Source: Candidatus Woesearchaeota archaeon (GTDB lineage Archaea; Nanobdellota; Nanobdellia; Woesearchaeales; UBA11576). Taken from it: a DNA stretch of 52,657 nucleotides. The notes beneath the pieces are model-generated. The model made no database searches, was not told where the DNA came from, and saw only the letters and a list, made by a program, of their open reading frames with translations. Position 1 is the stretch's first letter, and each line of letters starts with the position of its first letter. The stretch lies in the NCBI GenBank assembly GCA_013203345.1, contig JABMQF010000032.1, positions 1 through 52,657 on the forward strand, given 5' to 3'. The position numbers and the translations under genes were made by a program. Below are positions 33,562 through 42,107 of the stretch, piece by piece.

Positions 33562-34031
33562 TCACCAGGCAGATATCCTTCAATCCCATCTTCAATACAG
33601 GCTTTACAAACATTGCTGAACTTCTGCCACGAATCTGTTTCAGTCTTATTATCATACAATCTCCCACATACAGGGTCGTATTCAGGAGGGCATATTGCTT
33701 TTCCCAGGTATTGATCGCCACATATTGTCATATTGAGCCCTGGTTCGCACTGATCATGGTAATATGCCCATTCTTCACAAAAGCTCCCATCCGCAAACCT
33801 GCAGATACCGTACTGGTTTCCTTTAGGATCCTCTTTAAGCTGCCATACTGCTCCTTCTGTACGCATGCAATTGAGTGTTGCAGGATTAGACACTCCTGTC
33901 TGCTCCATAGACCTTTCCTGCTCAAGTTCTTCATCTGTCATCATGTATTTCTGTTTCTCAGAACAACCAGATAATGTCGTAACCCCTATGGCAATCACAG
34001 CAATTACAATAAAAAGCAGTTTTAATTTCAT
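33555..34031 (-). CDS. Secreted lipoprotein with DUF333 and Kazal-like Cys-rich domains
   Basis: A 158-residue lipoprotein: signal peptide with LSGC (Cys23). A DUF333 domain follows at about 50-90 (NPATLNCMRTEGAVW...CRFADGSFCEEWAYY). A C-terminal Cys-rich part contains CPPEYDPVCGR...FSNVCKAC, resembling a Kazal-type protease inhibitor repeat. It is probably exposed on the cell surface and may bind or inhibit proteases. First gene of the operon with the hydrolase, transferase fragment and HIT gene. The DUF333 call is firm and the Kazal call moderate. Confidence 0.75.
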   Translation of the reverse strand: MKLKLLFIVIAVIAIGVTTLSGCSEKQKYMMTDEELEQERSMEQTGVSNPATLNCMRTEGAVWQLKEDPKGNQYGICRFADGSFCEEWAYYHDQCEPGLNMTICGDQYLGKAICPPEYDPVCGRLYDNKTETDSWQKFSNVCKACIEDGIEGYLPGEC

Positions 34032-34050
34032 AATAGTCTCTTCTGCTTCA

Positions 34051-34062
34051 AAATATTTAAAT
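34051..34062. promoter_or_regulatory. AT-rich divergent promoter between the lipoprotein operon and nadM
   Basis: AAATATTTAAAT reads as a box A on both strands. It lies 24-35 bases before the nadM ATG at 34086 and about 20 bases before the lipoprotein ATG at 34031. Confidence 0.5.
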
Positions 34063-34085
34063 ATTTCCTACAAAGAATGACAGTC

Positions 34086-34574
34086 ATGATACTAATACTA
34101 GGAAGATTTCAACCTTTGCACAAGGGTCATATGAAAGTCTTAGAAGATGCTTATCAGGATGACAAAAGAATAATCATCGCTATAGGCAGTGCACAGGAGA
34201 AAAGGACAAAGCTGAATCCTTTTTCGGCTGTTCAAAGAAAGATAATGTTAGAAAAGTCACTTAAAGTGAAAAATATCCCTGCCAAGATATTCTTCATACC
34301 CGATATCAAAGGAGACGGGAATTATGTGCACCACATCGAAAATATTATCAAAAAAAAGCCAGGTAAGATAATAACAGAGAATCCTTGGACAGTGAGTCTT
34401 TTCAAAAAAGCAGGTTATGATGTGATTCTTACACCGCGCCATTTCAATATCAGCGCTACTGAAATCAGGAAAAGATTGACAAACAGAAAAAAGTGGAAAG
34501 ATATGGTGCCTGATGAAGTCGCTAAGTACATAGACAAGATTAATGGTGAGAATCTGATAAAAACTATAGCATAA
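34086..34574 (+). CDS. nadM: Nicotinamide-nucleotide adenylyltransferase, archaeal type
   Basis: A 162-residue NMN adenylyltransferase making NAD+ from NMN and ATP. GRFQPLHKGH at the N-terminus holds the HxGH nucleotidyltransferase motif, and FNISATEIRKRL near the C-terminus is the ISxTxxR motif. The length is normal for archaeal NadM. The ATG at 34086 matches family N-termini and the box A distance; an ATG at 34077 is the alternative. A close alternative family is archaeal phosphopantetheine adenylyltransferase, but GRFQPxHxGH favours NadM. Confidence 0.88.
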   Translation: MILILGRFQPLHKGHMKVLEDAYQDDKRIIIAIGSAQEKRTKLNPFSAVQRKIMLEKSLKVKNIPAKIFFIPDIKGDGNYVHHIENIIKKKPGKIITENPWTVSLFKKAGYDVILTPRHFNISATEIRKRLTNRKKWKDMVPDEVAKYIDKINGENLIKTIA

Positions 34575-34596
34575 AGAGTTTCTGAAGAAAAAAGGA

Positions 34597-34731
34597 TGGA
34601 CTCTGCGGGATTTTCATTGGCTAACTATTGTCTAGCCATATTGAACCCGCTGCCTCCCGATTGCCAACCGGACGTTCTCTTCTGCTTTACGCAAGATTCA
34701 TCCAAGTAAAGTACCAGTGAACTAAGAGCCC
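34597..34731 (-). tRNA. tRNA-Ala (GGC) with two non-canonical introns (D loop and T loop)
   Basis: Acceptor GGGCTCT pairs with AGAGTCC, with the G3:U70 pair that identifies tRNA-Ala. The anticodon stem-loop TCCGG-TTGGCAA-TCGGG gives GGC. An intron at 34712-34679 (34 bases) interrupts the D loop: CTTTAC/GTAAAG stem, a four-position helix with one A-A mismatch, and GTA and AGA bulges. Removal gives GTTC-ACTGGTA-GAAC. A second intron at 34639-34611 (29 bases) interrupts the T loop: TGGCTA/TAGCCA stem, TTCA/TGAA helix, and ATA and AAT bulges. Removal gives GCGGG-TTCAATT-CCCGC. The spliced product is 72 bases before CCA. Deduced by hand folding. Confidence 0.8.
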
Positions 34732-34755
34732 ATTTATGAAAATCTAGAAGGGGAT

Positions 34756-35013
34756 TTACTGAATCTTAACCTTTGTGCCTTTTGACTGTCCAGGCATTCC
34801 TGTCTCAAATATAACTCTGACCGCACCCTTGTTTCCGTGCGATGATCTTATTTCCCCTTTTAGCTCCTTTCCTGCTGGTGAAGTCCACACAACAGTCTTG
34901 CTGACAAGCTTTACAGCCTCCTCTTTGCTATCTACACCATCTATAACCAATATCATCTGGTTATTATATTGTGTGTGATGACTTCCCCGATAATTTGCTA
35001 TTACGCCTTCCAT
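34756..35013 (-). CDS. rpl35ae: Ribosomal protein L35Ae (eL33)
   Basis: An 85-residue large-subunit protein. GVIANYRGSHHTQYNNQMIL and the KTVVWTSPAGKELKGEI, SHGNKGAVRV, PGQSKGT segments are diagnostic of L35Ae, found in archaea and eukaryotes only. The ATG at 35013 is chosen because AGGTG sits six bases before it; the longer frame would start at a GTG three codons upstream that overlaps this ribosome site. A box A CTTATAAGGA (complement of ~35045-35053) precedes it. The tRNA-Ala gene follows on the same strand. Confidence 0.93.
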   Translation of the reverse strand: MEGVIANYRGSHHTQYNNQMILVIDGVDSKEEAVKLVSKTVVWTSPAGKELKGEIRSSHGNKGAVRVIFETGMPGQSKGTKVKIQ

Positions 35014-35082
35014 GAAAAACACCTAGTATGCGGTGTTTAAGACTTCCTTATAAACTTTTGGGGTAATATGCAAAATATACCT

Positions 35083-35156
35083 AAAAACCCACAAACAACC
35101 ACACAAACCCCACACAACCCCACAACAACACCCCACACAACCAACAACCACAACAC
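35083..35156 (+). repeat. 74-base A/C-only low-complexity tract
   Basis: The plus strand has only A and C for 74 bases, with many CACA and AACC steps; the complement is only G and T. It lies upstream of the rpl35ae promoter on the non-transcribed side. Confidence 0.7.
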
Positions 35157-35276
35157 TGCTTGTGCTACCATTACCGCCTAGCGAGCTTAAAACTAAAGAA
35201 GCAATAGCGAGTGCAGTTGGGCGACCACATTAAAAAACACAGTAGTGCGAGCGCAGTAATGGTATTGCACAGGCAG
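35156..35276. repeat. Imperfect inverted repeat enclosing ~80 bases
   Basis: CTGCTTGTGCTACCATTAC (35156-35174) and GTAATGGTATTGCACAGGCAG (35256-35276) are imperfect inverted copies. The enclosed bases also contain GCGAG repeats. It could be a miniature mobile element or a structured RNA. Confidence 0.45.
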
Positions 35277-35563
35277 TGAAACCACGCCATGTCAAAGAAT
35301 CTGAGACGTTGATGTCGAAGGCTTTGTGATTTTTATTTTTCTATTAAATAATCAATAACCACCAAACCCCTCTCCAAACCTTAGACTTCTTCATACAAAC
35401 CACAAAATAACTATACCAATAAGTATATATACCAAATAACACAATCATAAATAAACCAAAAAAAGAAACATTTTTATATGAGTATACCAAATGGAATAAA
35501 TATCAGAAAACATATAGACCAATTAAACTAAACGCGGCTCTTGCCGCGATCTCCAAAAAACAA

Positions 35564-35596
35564 CCCCCCAATAAAATGGGGGGACCCCCCTTTTTT
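35564..35596 (+). terminator. G/C-run hairpin with T tail ahead of the large operon
   Basis: CCCCCC-loop-GGGGGG followed by ACCCCCCTTTTTT. It is the strongest hairpin of the spacer. No plus-strand protein gene ends nearby, so it may end a small RNA or insulate the operon promoter from upstream transcription. Confidence 0.5.
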
Positions 35597-35604
35597 ATCA
35601 CAAT

Positions 35605-35615
35605 CTTTATATAAG
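35605..35615 (+). promoter_or_regulatory. Box A promoter of the large operon
   Basis: CTTTATATAAG, followed by TTAGTC/GACTA half-sites that could bind a regulator. The ATG is at 35668, giving a leader of about 25-30 bases. Confidence 0.55.
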
Positions 35616-35667
35616 ATTAGTCCAATAAGACTATATACCGATTGGTAAATAAATTATTAACAGACAG

Positions 35668-36816
35668 ATGCAGCGACAAAGTAAAAAAAAAGAGGCGAAA
35701 CCGTTCACTTGCAGGATTTCTGAGCTTAAGCACGCTAAAGAATCTATTTCTAAATCAAAAACAGTCGCTGTTCTTGCTGCATCAGGACTAGGACGAACAT
35801 ATTTACTCAATAATATCTGCGACAACTCAAACTCTTTCTACATAGATCTAAGGAAATTAAGCCCAACACCCGAAAGCTTTTCTGTTGAGTTCATCGCTGC
35901 GCTCTGCAAAGATTCAGTACAACAACCATCAATTGATTATTTAAGCAAACTAAAACTTAGCAAAGAATGTAATGAAATCATAGCAACTGTAAAGAATGAA
36001 CTTGAAAAAATAAAACCTGACCAACAACTTCTACTTGATTCTGCGTTCAGGTTCGCACAGTCCTTCAAGATCAACGACAAAAAAACAATAATAGCAATAA
36101 ACAACTTTGAAGAACTTCTAAAGCTGAACAGTTTCTCAAAAATAAGTGATTCTATCGGAACTTTCTTCAGTCATGCCGATAAAGCAGGTTGTTCTTACAT
36201 AATTTCTTCCTCTGCTGTTCACTTAATGAAAACTGCTTTGAAGCAGTACAAGATCGACTCAATCAATCTCAAACCTCTGAAATTAGAAGCGGTCCATGAT
36301 CTGTTTGAAAGCATCGCAGGAAAAATTGACAAGAGAATATCAACCGAAGTCCTAAACATATCAGCAGGTCTGCCTATCGCAATAATCAGCATTGCCCAAA
36401 GATTCGCAAAAGAGAAATCAGAAGATGTGCAGCAAAACATCAGCCTGATTCATCACATCTTTGATTCTGAACTCGTCACAAAATACTCCAGACTGCATAG
36501 TTACTCAAGAAACCTGTTCACTGATTCCCTCAACAGAGCAAGAGGAGAATCACTTCTGAAAGCAATACTAAAAGTCGTATCACAAAACAGGCCAATGAGA
36601 CTTACAGAGATTGCACATTTGATATTCAGATCAGGTCCTGTTACCAAGAGTCTTATAGAACGGCTCGTCGAGGTTGACATGCTGGTCAAGACAGATAACA
36701 CATTTGATTTCGCCAATCCTGTTCTCAGGAGATGGTGCTATTTCATGTTCCGTAGTATTGAATTTGAAGAGACGCCTGAAGAGACAACATTATCTAAGAC
36801 AGGAGGACCACTATGA
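35668..36816 (+). CDS. AAA/STAND-type ATPase homologue with degenerate nucleotide site
   Basis: A 382-residue protein with the layout of archaeal AAA-type ATPases: P-loop domain (~20-240), lid, and a winged-helix region near 290-350. The Walker A position reads ASGLGRT (38-44), with Arg instead of Lys, and the Walker B position reads IIAINNFEEL (141-150), with Asn-Asn instead of Asp-Asp/Glu. ATP hydrolysis is therefore doubtful; it may be a scaffold or switch. First gene of the operon; its stop overlaps the next start by four bases. The fold call is from overall pattern. Confidence 0.7.
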   Translation: MQRQSKKKEAKPFTCRISELKHAKESISKSKTVAVLAASGLGRTYLLNNICDNSNSFYIDLRKLSPTPESFSVEFIAALCKDSVQQPSIDYLSKLKLSKECNEIIATVKNELEKIKPDQQLLLDSAFRFAQSFKINDKKTIIAINNFEELLKLNSFSKISDSIGTFFSHADKAGCSYIISSSAVHLMKTALKQYKIDSINLKPLKLEAVHDLFESIAGKIDKRISTEVLNISAGLPIAIISIAQRFAKEKSEDVQQNISLIHHIFDSELVTKYSRLHSYSRNLFTDSLNRARGESLLKAILKVVSQNRPMRLTEIAHLIFRSGPVTKSLIERLVEVDMLVKTDNTFDFANPVLRRWCYFMFRSIEFEETPEETTLSKTGGPL

Positions 36817-38291
36817 GGAGCAATAATAACACTGAACAGAGAAGCATGAAAAATGCCGCTAAGATATTCATAGTACTTCTCCTTGCAGTGGTTCTCACAT
36901 CTGTCTTATCAACAATTGTACAAGCAGGTCCGTTTGATAGTTTGCGTACTGGTTGGAGCCAGATAAGATTCTTTGTGTTCAGTGCAGCATTCTGGATAAA
37001 CAGCTTGATTGTTTTCGGTGCTGCTTTCCTTGGATTCATTCTGTTACTAAAAGACAAGCTTGGCAGCGACAACACACAGAAAATAGTGATGTACATAATA
37101 ATAGGCATAGTCGCTTTGATTACAGCATCAAAGATTGTAGCAGATACTGGTCAGCCTGTTTATCTGTGGGAAAAAGAATCTTTTGCTGCAGGACTAAGGT
37201 TCCTGATTGGACCAAGTCCATCAATGGAATCTTGTCGTGCTGATGGACCTTCAATGTTCAGGTCATGGCTATCAATCGATCCCAATCCTCCATGCTGTGG
37301 TGCAGGCGCTTATTATACTGACATCCAGGGCGAACGCGTATGCCGCCAGGCTATATTCAGAACTAATGAACAAGGTACAGGTCTACCCGCATTCATTGCC
37401 GCTGGATTGTTGCTGTTCTTGCTGCTTCACATATCACGTGGCGCGCTTGGGCTTGAAGGTCTGGGTGACAGTGGAAGCAAATGGTTCACAATAATACTAT
37501 CAGGCTTCCTCGCGGCTTTAATAGCTCATCAGCGTGTGAGCCGTAGCGCAGTACTGATTGTTGCCGGCTGGATAGCAGTCTTTATGATAGGAAGAAAACT
37601 ATCAGGCACAATGGGTGAAGGTGATCCTCAAGGTCTGCGTCGTGGCTTTGCATTTGGTCTTGCTTTTGCTCTTGTCACGTTGATACTGAACATGCTCGGC
37701 ACATCATTGTTTGGAGCAGTAAGAGCATCAGGTGAAATAACACTCATGACAATAGGCATCAACATATTCTGGGGCATAATCATAGGATATATTTACGGAG
37801 CACTAGTCGGAGATGGCCTGTTAGGCACAATAATGCAAAGTATGGGTGAGGAAAAAAGAGCCAAGATTGAATCTCTGTGTGACCGTGCCAGAGATGATGG
37901 TAAGTTCAGAGACTATGGACGAGCTTTCCTTTCAGGACTGCCACTAATAGGTAGGTTTGTCGCGAAACCAGGCGCCACAAGAATCAGGAATACTAACCGA
38001 AGACGTGAAGACAGGATGGCAGAACAAATTGTTCATCTTGAAGAACAGTACAACAACGCAGTCACACAGGGAAGGCATGCTGACTCGTTAAGGATAGCTG
38101 AACAGCTAAACCGTTGGAAAGACTCTTACAGAAGATTACTAGCAGAAGGTGAAAGACCAGACGATGATGAACCTGGAACGCATCCAGGTGGAACAGATGA
38201 TGAATCTGAACCACATCCAGGTGGAACCGATGAAGAAAGACACCCACCTCCTCCACCAATAAGAGGATCCCCAGACCTACCACCATTATAG
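36813..38291 (+). CDS. Multi-pass membrane protein with cytoplasmic acidic Pro-rich tail
   Basis: A 492-residue protein. A signal-like helix at 14-38 ends in VQAGP. Membrane helices lie at about 55-80, 90-108, 190-207, 222-240, 246-262, 278-298 and 308-335. A loop with four Cys (C141, C161, C162, C177) sits between helices 3 and 4, probably outside and disulphide-bonded. From ~345 the chain is cytoplasmic: a helical stretch (395-440), then PGGTDDESEPHPGGTDEE repeats and a Pro-rich end. The start resembles those of the membrane proteins at 39937 and 48014. Overlaps the ATPase gene by four bases. Function unknown. Confidence 0.75.
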   Translation: MRSNNNTEQRSMKNAAKIFIVLLLAVVLTSVLSTIVQAGPFDSLRTGWSQIRFFVFSAAFWINSLIVFGAAFLGFILLLKDKLGSDNTQKIVMYIIIGIVALITASKIVADTGQPVYLWEKESFAAGLRFLIGPSPSMESCRADGPSMFRSWLSIDPNPPCCGAGAYYTDIQGERVCRQAIFRTNEQGTGLPAFIAAGLLLFLLLHISRGALGLEGLGDSGSKWFTIILSGFLAALIAHQRVSRSAVLIVAGWIAVFMIGRKLSGTMGEGDPQGLRRGFAFGLAFALVTLILNMLGTSLFGAVRASGEITLMTIGINIFWGIIIGYIYGALVGDGLLGTIMQSMGEEKRAKIESLCDRARDDGKFRDYGRAFLSGLPLIGRFVAKPGATRIRNTNRRREDRMAEQIVHLEEQYNNAVTQGRHADSLRIAEQLNRWKDSYRRLLAEGERPDDDEPGTHPGGTDDESEPHPGGTDEERHPPPPPIRGSPDLPPL

Positions 38292-38294
38292 ACA

Positions 38295-39944
38295 ATGAAC
38301 TCGAATAAAATTCAAGATTGGATGAAGAAAGCGTTGTTTGTAGTCGAGACTACGCAATCCATACTGGATTTGAGAAATGATCTAAGACACAAATTCGAGC
38401 AAAGCCCTGAAGGTATGGAGACTCGACAACTCGGAATCATATTATCTCACGTAAATAAACTGGAAAACTTTGAGCATTTCTTCTCTGAGCACTCAGGTCC
38501 TGACGGTCTTGGACAGCACTTAACTTATCTTAAGCAGAACCATATCAAGGCTGACAAAGGCATCCTGAAGATGATGGAAATAATCTCTGAAAAGATGCAG
38601 AATGGAAAACTTCCAAATTGGGAAAAGATAAATCATTTTGTAAAGCTTAAGCAGGAACTCAAGAAAAGACTTCGACTAAAACGCGATGTGCACGAATTTG
38701 TCAGAGAATTAGACTCTGCTCTTATGATGCTCTATCCAGAAAAGTATCCTAATGTACCGATAGTGAAAGAACTAAGAGAGCACAGCAAAAAGACAAAGAT
38801 GATCAGAAAGATTTGGCATTACGAGGCTGTTGTCAGTGCATGGAAGATTCTTTTCAAAAGATTTTACATGCCTTTCGATCCAAAACAATATAACCTGTCT
38901 GCTTTTGCGCATTCCATAGATGAAAATGTATGTATACGCGCAATAGCTCACGGATTGCACATGCAAGAGGATGAAATACGTGAAGAACTCAGAAAACTAT
39001 TCCCTTCAGCAAATTTCGAGAATAACAACCTGGAAAATGTGCAGTCATTTGTTAAATCAGCAAAAAAGAACAGTCTTGTAAAAATTCTGAACGAATTTGG
39101 TAAGGAGAAGAACGCAAAAGCATTCGTCAATCTTTTCAGTCACGGCGCTGCACGACCTGATGTTGCTATACAGATATACAATAAGTGGCTCAGCCCTCTT
39201 ATTAGTGAAGAAAAAAAGAAGAATATAGAACTTGAAGCTGTAAAAGAGTTTTATTCACTTATGAATGAGACAATAGACAGCTTTGAAAAACCAGTCTATG
39301 ATCTGAGTAAAAAACTCCAGTCAAAGATAAGCCGCAGGATAAAGACAGTCAAAATACGGCGCGCTAAAGATCTTTCAAAGACAGAAGAATTTACAGATGA
39401 ACTAATCAACAATGACAAGAAGTTACTCACTAGCATAACAGCAGGAACAAATTGTGTGAATGAAATACAAAAAAACAATGTAAAAAAATCAGAAGCATCT
39501 TCGAGATTGATTCTTTCAACTATGATAATCAATGCTAACGCAGCATTGAGTGAATACGAAATCAAAAACAATCAAGAAAATAAATTAGATGTAAACGAAC
39601 TCAATGTTAAGCTTCACAAGCTAATCAAAGAAGCAAAAGATCACGAACCCATGGCAATATCAACCTATTTCGAAAGGACTGTCCATTACATGCACTCTTT
39701 GACAATGCAGGGTAAGTCAAATGAACGTAATGATTTTGTCGCAAAAATGACTAAAGATGATACTCCTACAAAAGTTATCCAATCTGTCAATAAAGAAATC
39801 AAAAAGAAAGAATCAATTTTAGAAAGTGTTGCTGAAATGCTGAACCGTCTCACTAAACAGGGAAATGGTATTGCTCTTAAATCAGATAAGTTGAAAGAAG
39901 AGATAGTAAAAAACAAAGATAGAGGTACAAGACCACATGCATGA
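38295..39944 (+). CDS. Large soluble helical protein of the membrane operon
   Basis: A 549-residue almost entirely alpha-helical protein with no signal peptide, membrane segment or recognised motif. It is Lys/Glu-rich, with coiled-coil-prone stretches near 300-370 and 470-540. It starts three bases after the membrane protein gene, and its end overlaps the next gene by eight bases, so it is made together with them and is likely a cytoplasmic partner. Family not recognised. Confidence 0.75.
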   Translation: MNSNKIQDWMKKALFVVETTQSILDLRNDLRHKFEQSPEGMETRQLGIILSHVNKLENFEHFFSEHSGPDGLGQHLTYLKQNHIKADKGILKMMEIISEKMQNGKLPNWEKINHFVKLKQELKKRLRLKRDVHEFVRELDSALMMLYPEKYPNVPIVKELREHSKKTKMIRKIWHYEAVVSAWKILFKRFYMPFDPKQYNLSAFAHSIDENVCIRAIAHGLHMQEDEIREELRKLFPSANFENNNLENVQSFVKSAKKNSLVKILNEFGKEKNAKAFVNLFSHGAARPDVAIQIYNKWLSPLISEEKKKNIELEAVKEFYSLMNETIDSFEKPVYDLSKKLQSKISRRIKTVKIRRAKDLSKTEEFTDELINNDKKLLTSITAGTNCVNEIQKNNVKKSEASSRLILSTMIINANAALSEYEIKNNQENKLDVNELNVKLHKLIKEAKDHEPMAISTYFERTVHYMHSLTMQGKSNERNDFVAKMTKDDTPTKVIQSVNKEIKKKESILESVAEMLNRLTKQGNGIALKSDKLKEEIVKNKDRGTRPHA

Positions 39945-42081
39945 TAAAATGATTACAGGAAAGAGAATATGCACTCTTCTGTTAATCATAGTTCTCGCTA
40001 TCCTCGTCACTGAACCTGTAATGGCAGGTGCTATTGGTGACAGTCTAAGGTCTGCAGGAAACAGCATAAATTCTTTCTTCAGTGAGTATGCATCTGATCC
40101 GAATCCTTCATTGATTGATTTCGTGATTTTCTCAGCGATATTCATCGCGCTTTGCTATATTGGTTTCAGCAAGGTATTCACTGACGCGAAGAACGCAGTG
40201 ACTGTGCTAAGTATTTCTGTCGGTCTGGCTTTGAGTATTGGTCTGGTATTTGGCGGCCAGATTACATTGAAGAAGCTTATGCCTTTTGCAGGAATAATTC
40301 TTTTCCTCATAATTATCGTATTGATCTATGCACTAATGAAGAGGTTTGTGTTTTCATCAGACACTGCAGGGAGTAAGATACTTTCTGCAGTGATAGCAAT
40401 AGTGGTTTCAATATTGATTCTGATTCTTGCATGGAACATGATTTGCGCTAATGAAAGATGTGAAGGCAATCCGTTCGCAAGGATTTCATTAGGTTCTAAT
40501 TCTATAATAGGTCGCATCATAGGAGGTTTTGATGACCTCACCGAATGGGGACCAGATCCAAGTCATGTCCCTCCAGGCAGGTACAGTCCAGGAGATATTG
40601 CCAGTTGCGGTGATGGTAGGATTGATTCGAATGAATTCTGTGATACAGGTCAAAGAGCAAATGTTTCTGAACAAGGTTGTAACGAAGATGAACGTTGTGA
40701 TAATTGTGCCAGGTGTATATCAAACTCAACAGCAGGAACAACACTTGATTTCTTAGGTGATAATTACTTGTGGATAATATTGATTGTCCTGTTCCTGATA
40801 GTTTTCAATGTTATCATGTTCAAAAATAAAACGATTCGCGACAACATGGATAAATGGTTGCGACGCAAACCTCACAAAAAAGAGATTGACGCAATGAACA
40901 GGTTGTTGGGAAAACTAGACAGGCACGAAAAACAAGTTAGTAATAACATTGCACAGCTTATTCAGAACATCAGATCAGAAAAACAGCCTATGGACTTATT
41001 CACAACAACAATTATTGATAATCTGACCAAGGATATCAAAGATACTATAGGCGGCACCATGCAGCAGGTGCAGGATGCAGAAAGAGCAGGATTAAATGAT
41101 AATATTAACACACTTAAGAACTTAAACCAAAGTGAGTCAAACATCTCTCGCAACATAATCGCAGATATCATGAGACAGGAGATAAGGGATATTGACAATG
41201 AAATAAGGGGTTACAGGCAAGTATATGATAAACTTAACCAAATAGAGAATGTGGCTCAGCATTTCGACGAGAATTCAAGGATAATGGAATCATTCGGCCA
41301 TTACAATTTCCGCGAGCAGGGAGTTATTGAAAAAATGAAGCAGGAGCTTACTGAAAACTCTGCTCAGTTCGATAATATCGCAAATATTTGTGATGGTATG
41401 CACACTTTGCTGGAAAAAGAGCAACACATTGTTAAGAATATAGCGAAAGGAAGAGATGTGGAAAATTATTCTTATGTTGTGAAAAAAATAAAGGAAATAA
41501 GAGGTTATACTCTCAAGCTGAAACAGCTTTTCGGCAGTAAAGTAACTCTATTGAGACATCTTGTAAGAAACATGGAGCATCTCAAGCAGGAAGTTGAAAC
41601 ACTTCATACTGTTGAGGTTGAGAGCATAAAGGGATTAAGAGATGGTGCTGTTCGTTCAAAAGATGCTGAGCTATTCGACCAGGCAGTCTATTTTGCGGCT
41701 CATGTCATAGAGAACGCACACTACCTAAACCATTGCCAGCTTGACGAACAATCAAGGTTGAATTTACAGACCTGGGAAAATGAAGCTAAAGATGTGTTAA
41801 GAGAATGCCTTCCAAAAGTGATAAAGTCCATAGCCCCGGGCGTTGTTGAAGATCTTTGGTATGGTACAGCCCTTCCAATAAAAAAATACAAAAGAGCAAA
41901 AGCGAGTTTGAAACATATTAAGACTATTGATTACATCAACGATGATGCAAAAAATGACCTACGCATTGAGTTCACAGAATACAGCAGACAAGTAAGCGCA
42001 TTGAACGAATATGTAGAAAGATGGGCAACTGCTGGCCGAATAAGAGACCAGATACTCAGGATATTAGGTTTAATACCTTAG
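39937..42081 (+). CDS. Membrane protein with extracellular Cys-rich loop and large cytoplasmic coiled coil
   Basis: A 714-residue protein. The signal-like helix at 10-30 ends in VMAGA. Four membrane helices lie at about 59-80, 86-106, 114-136 and 146-168. An outside segment (170-275) contains CGDGRIDSNEFCDTGQ and seven further Cys, like the CGDGxxxxxExCDDG modules of secreted bacterial and archaeal proteins. A further membrane helix is at 277-296, and a ~415-residue helical cytoplasmic region completes it. The four-helix block (IDFVIFSAIFIALCYIGFSKVF...) is clearly related to that of the protein at 48014. ATGs at codons 1 and 5 are possible starts. Confidence 0.75.
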   Translation: MHDKMITGKRICTLLLIIVLAILVTEPVMAGAIGDSLRSAGNSINSFFSEYASDPNPSLIDFVIFSAIFIALCYIGFSKVFTDAKNAVTVLSISVGLALSIGLVFGGQITLKKLMPFAGIILFLIIIVLIYALMKRFVFSSDTAGSKILSAVIAIVVSILILILAWNMICANERCEGNPFARISLGSNSIIGRIIGGFDDLTEWGPDPSHVPPGRYSPGDIASCGDGRIDSNEFCDTGQRANVSEQGCNEDERCDNCARCISNSTAGTTLDFLGDNYLWIILIVLFLIVFNVIMFKNKTIRDNMDKWLRRKPHKKEIDAMNRLLGKLDRHEKQVSNNIAQLIQNIRSEKQPMDLFTTTIIDNLTKDIKDTIGGTMQQVQDAERAGLNDNINTLKNLNQSESNISRNIIADIMRQEIRDIDNEIRGYRQVYDKLNQIENVAQHFDENSRIMESFGHYNFREQGVIEKMKQELTENSAQFDNIANICDGMHTLLEKEQHIVKNIAKGRDVENYSYVVKKIKEIRGYTLKLKQLFGSKVTLLRHLVRNMEHLKQEVETLHTVEVESIKGLRDGAVRSKDAELFDQAVYFAAHVIENAHYLNHCQLDEQSRLNLQTWENEAKDVLRECLPKVIKSIAPGVVEDLWYGTALPIKKYKRAKASLKHIKTIDYINDDAKNDLRIEFTEYSRQVSALNEYVERWATAGRIRDQILRILGLIP

Positions 42082-42107
42082 GATATTAAGTTTAATCAGG
42101 TGTTATT

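Larger units (their letters stand above)
35014..35667. other. 654-base spacer: A/C-only tract, inverted repeats, terminator
   Basis: No protein gene is convincing. In order it holds the rpl35ae promoter, a 74-base tract of only A and C (35083-35156), an imperfect inverted repeat (35156-35174 with 35256-35276), an AT-rich stretch, a CGCGGC-TCTT-GCCGCG hairpin (35533-35548), a G6/C6 terminator-like hairpin (35564-35596), and the box A of the large operon (35605-35615). Confidence 0.6.

Noticed and set aside
35280-35335. C/D box sRNA suggested by CTGA followed by TGATGT
   Set aside because: The outer C and D boxes are not present at the expected spacing.
35478-35531. 17-codon leader peptide (MSIPNGINIRKHIDQLN) ahead of hairpins, suggesting attenuation
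   Set aside because: Its ATG overlaps the box A-like sequence, so it would not be in the transcript; no regulatory codon run is visible.
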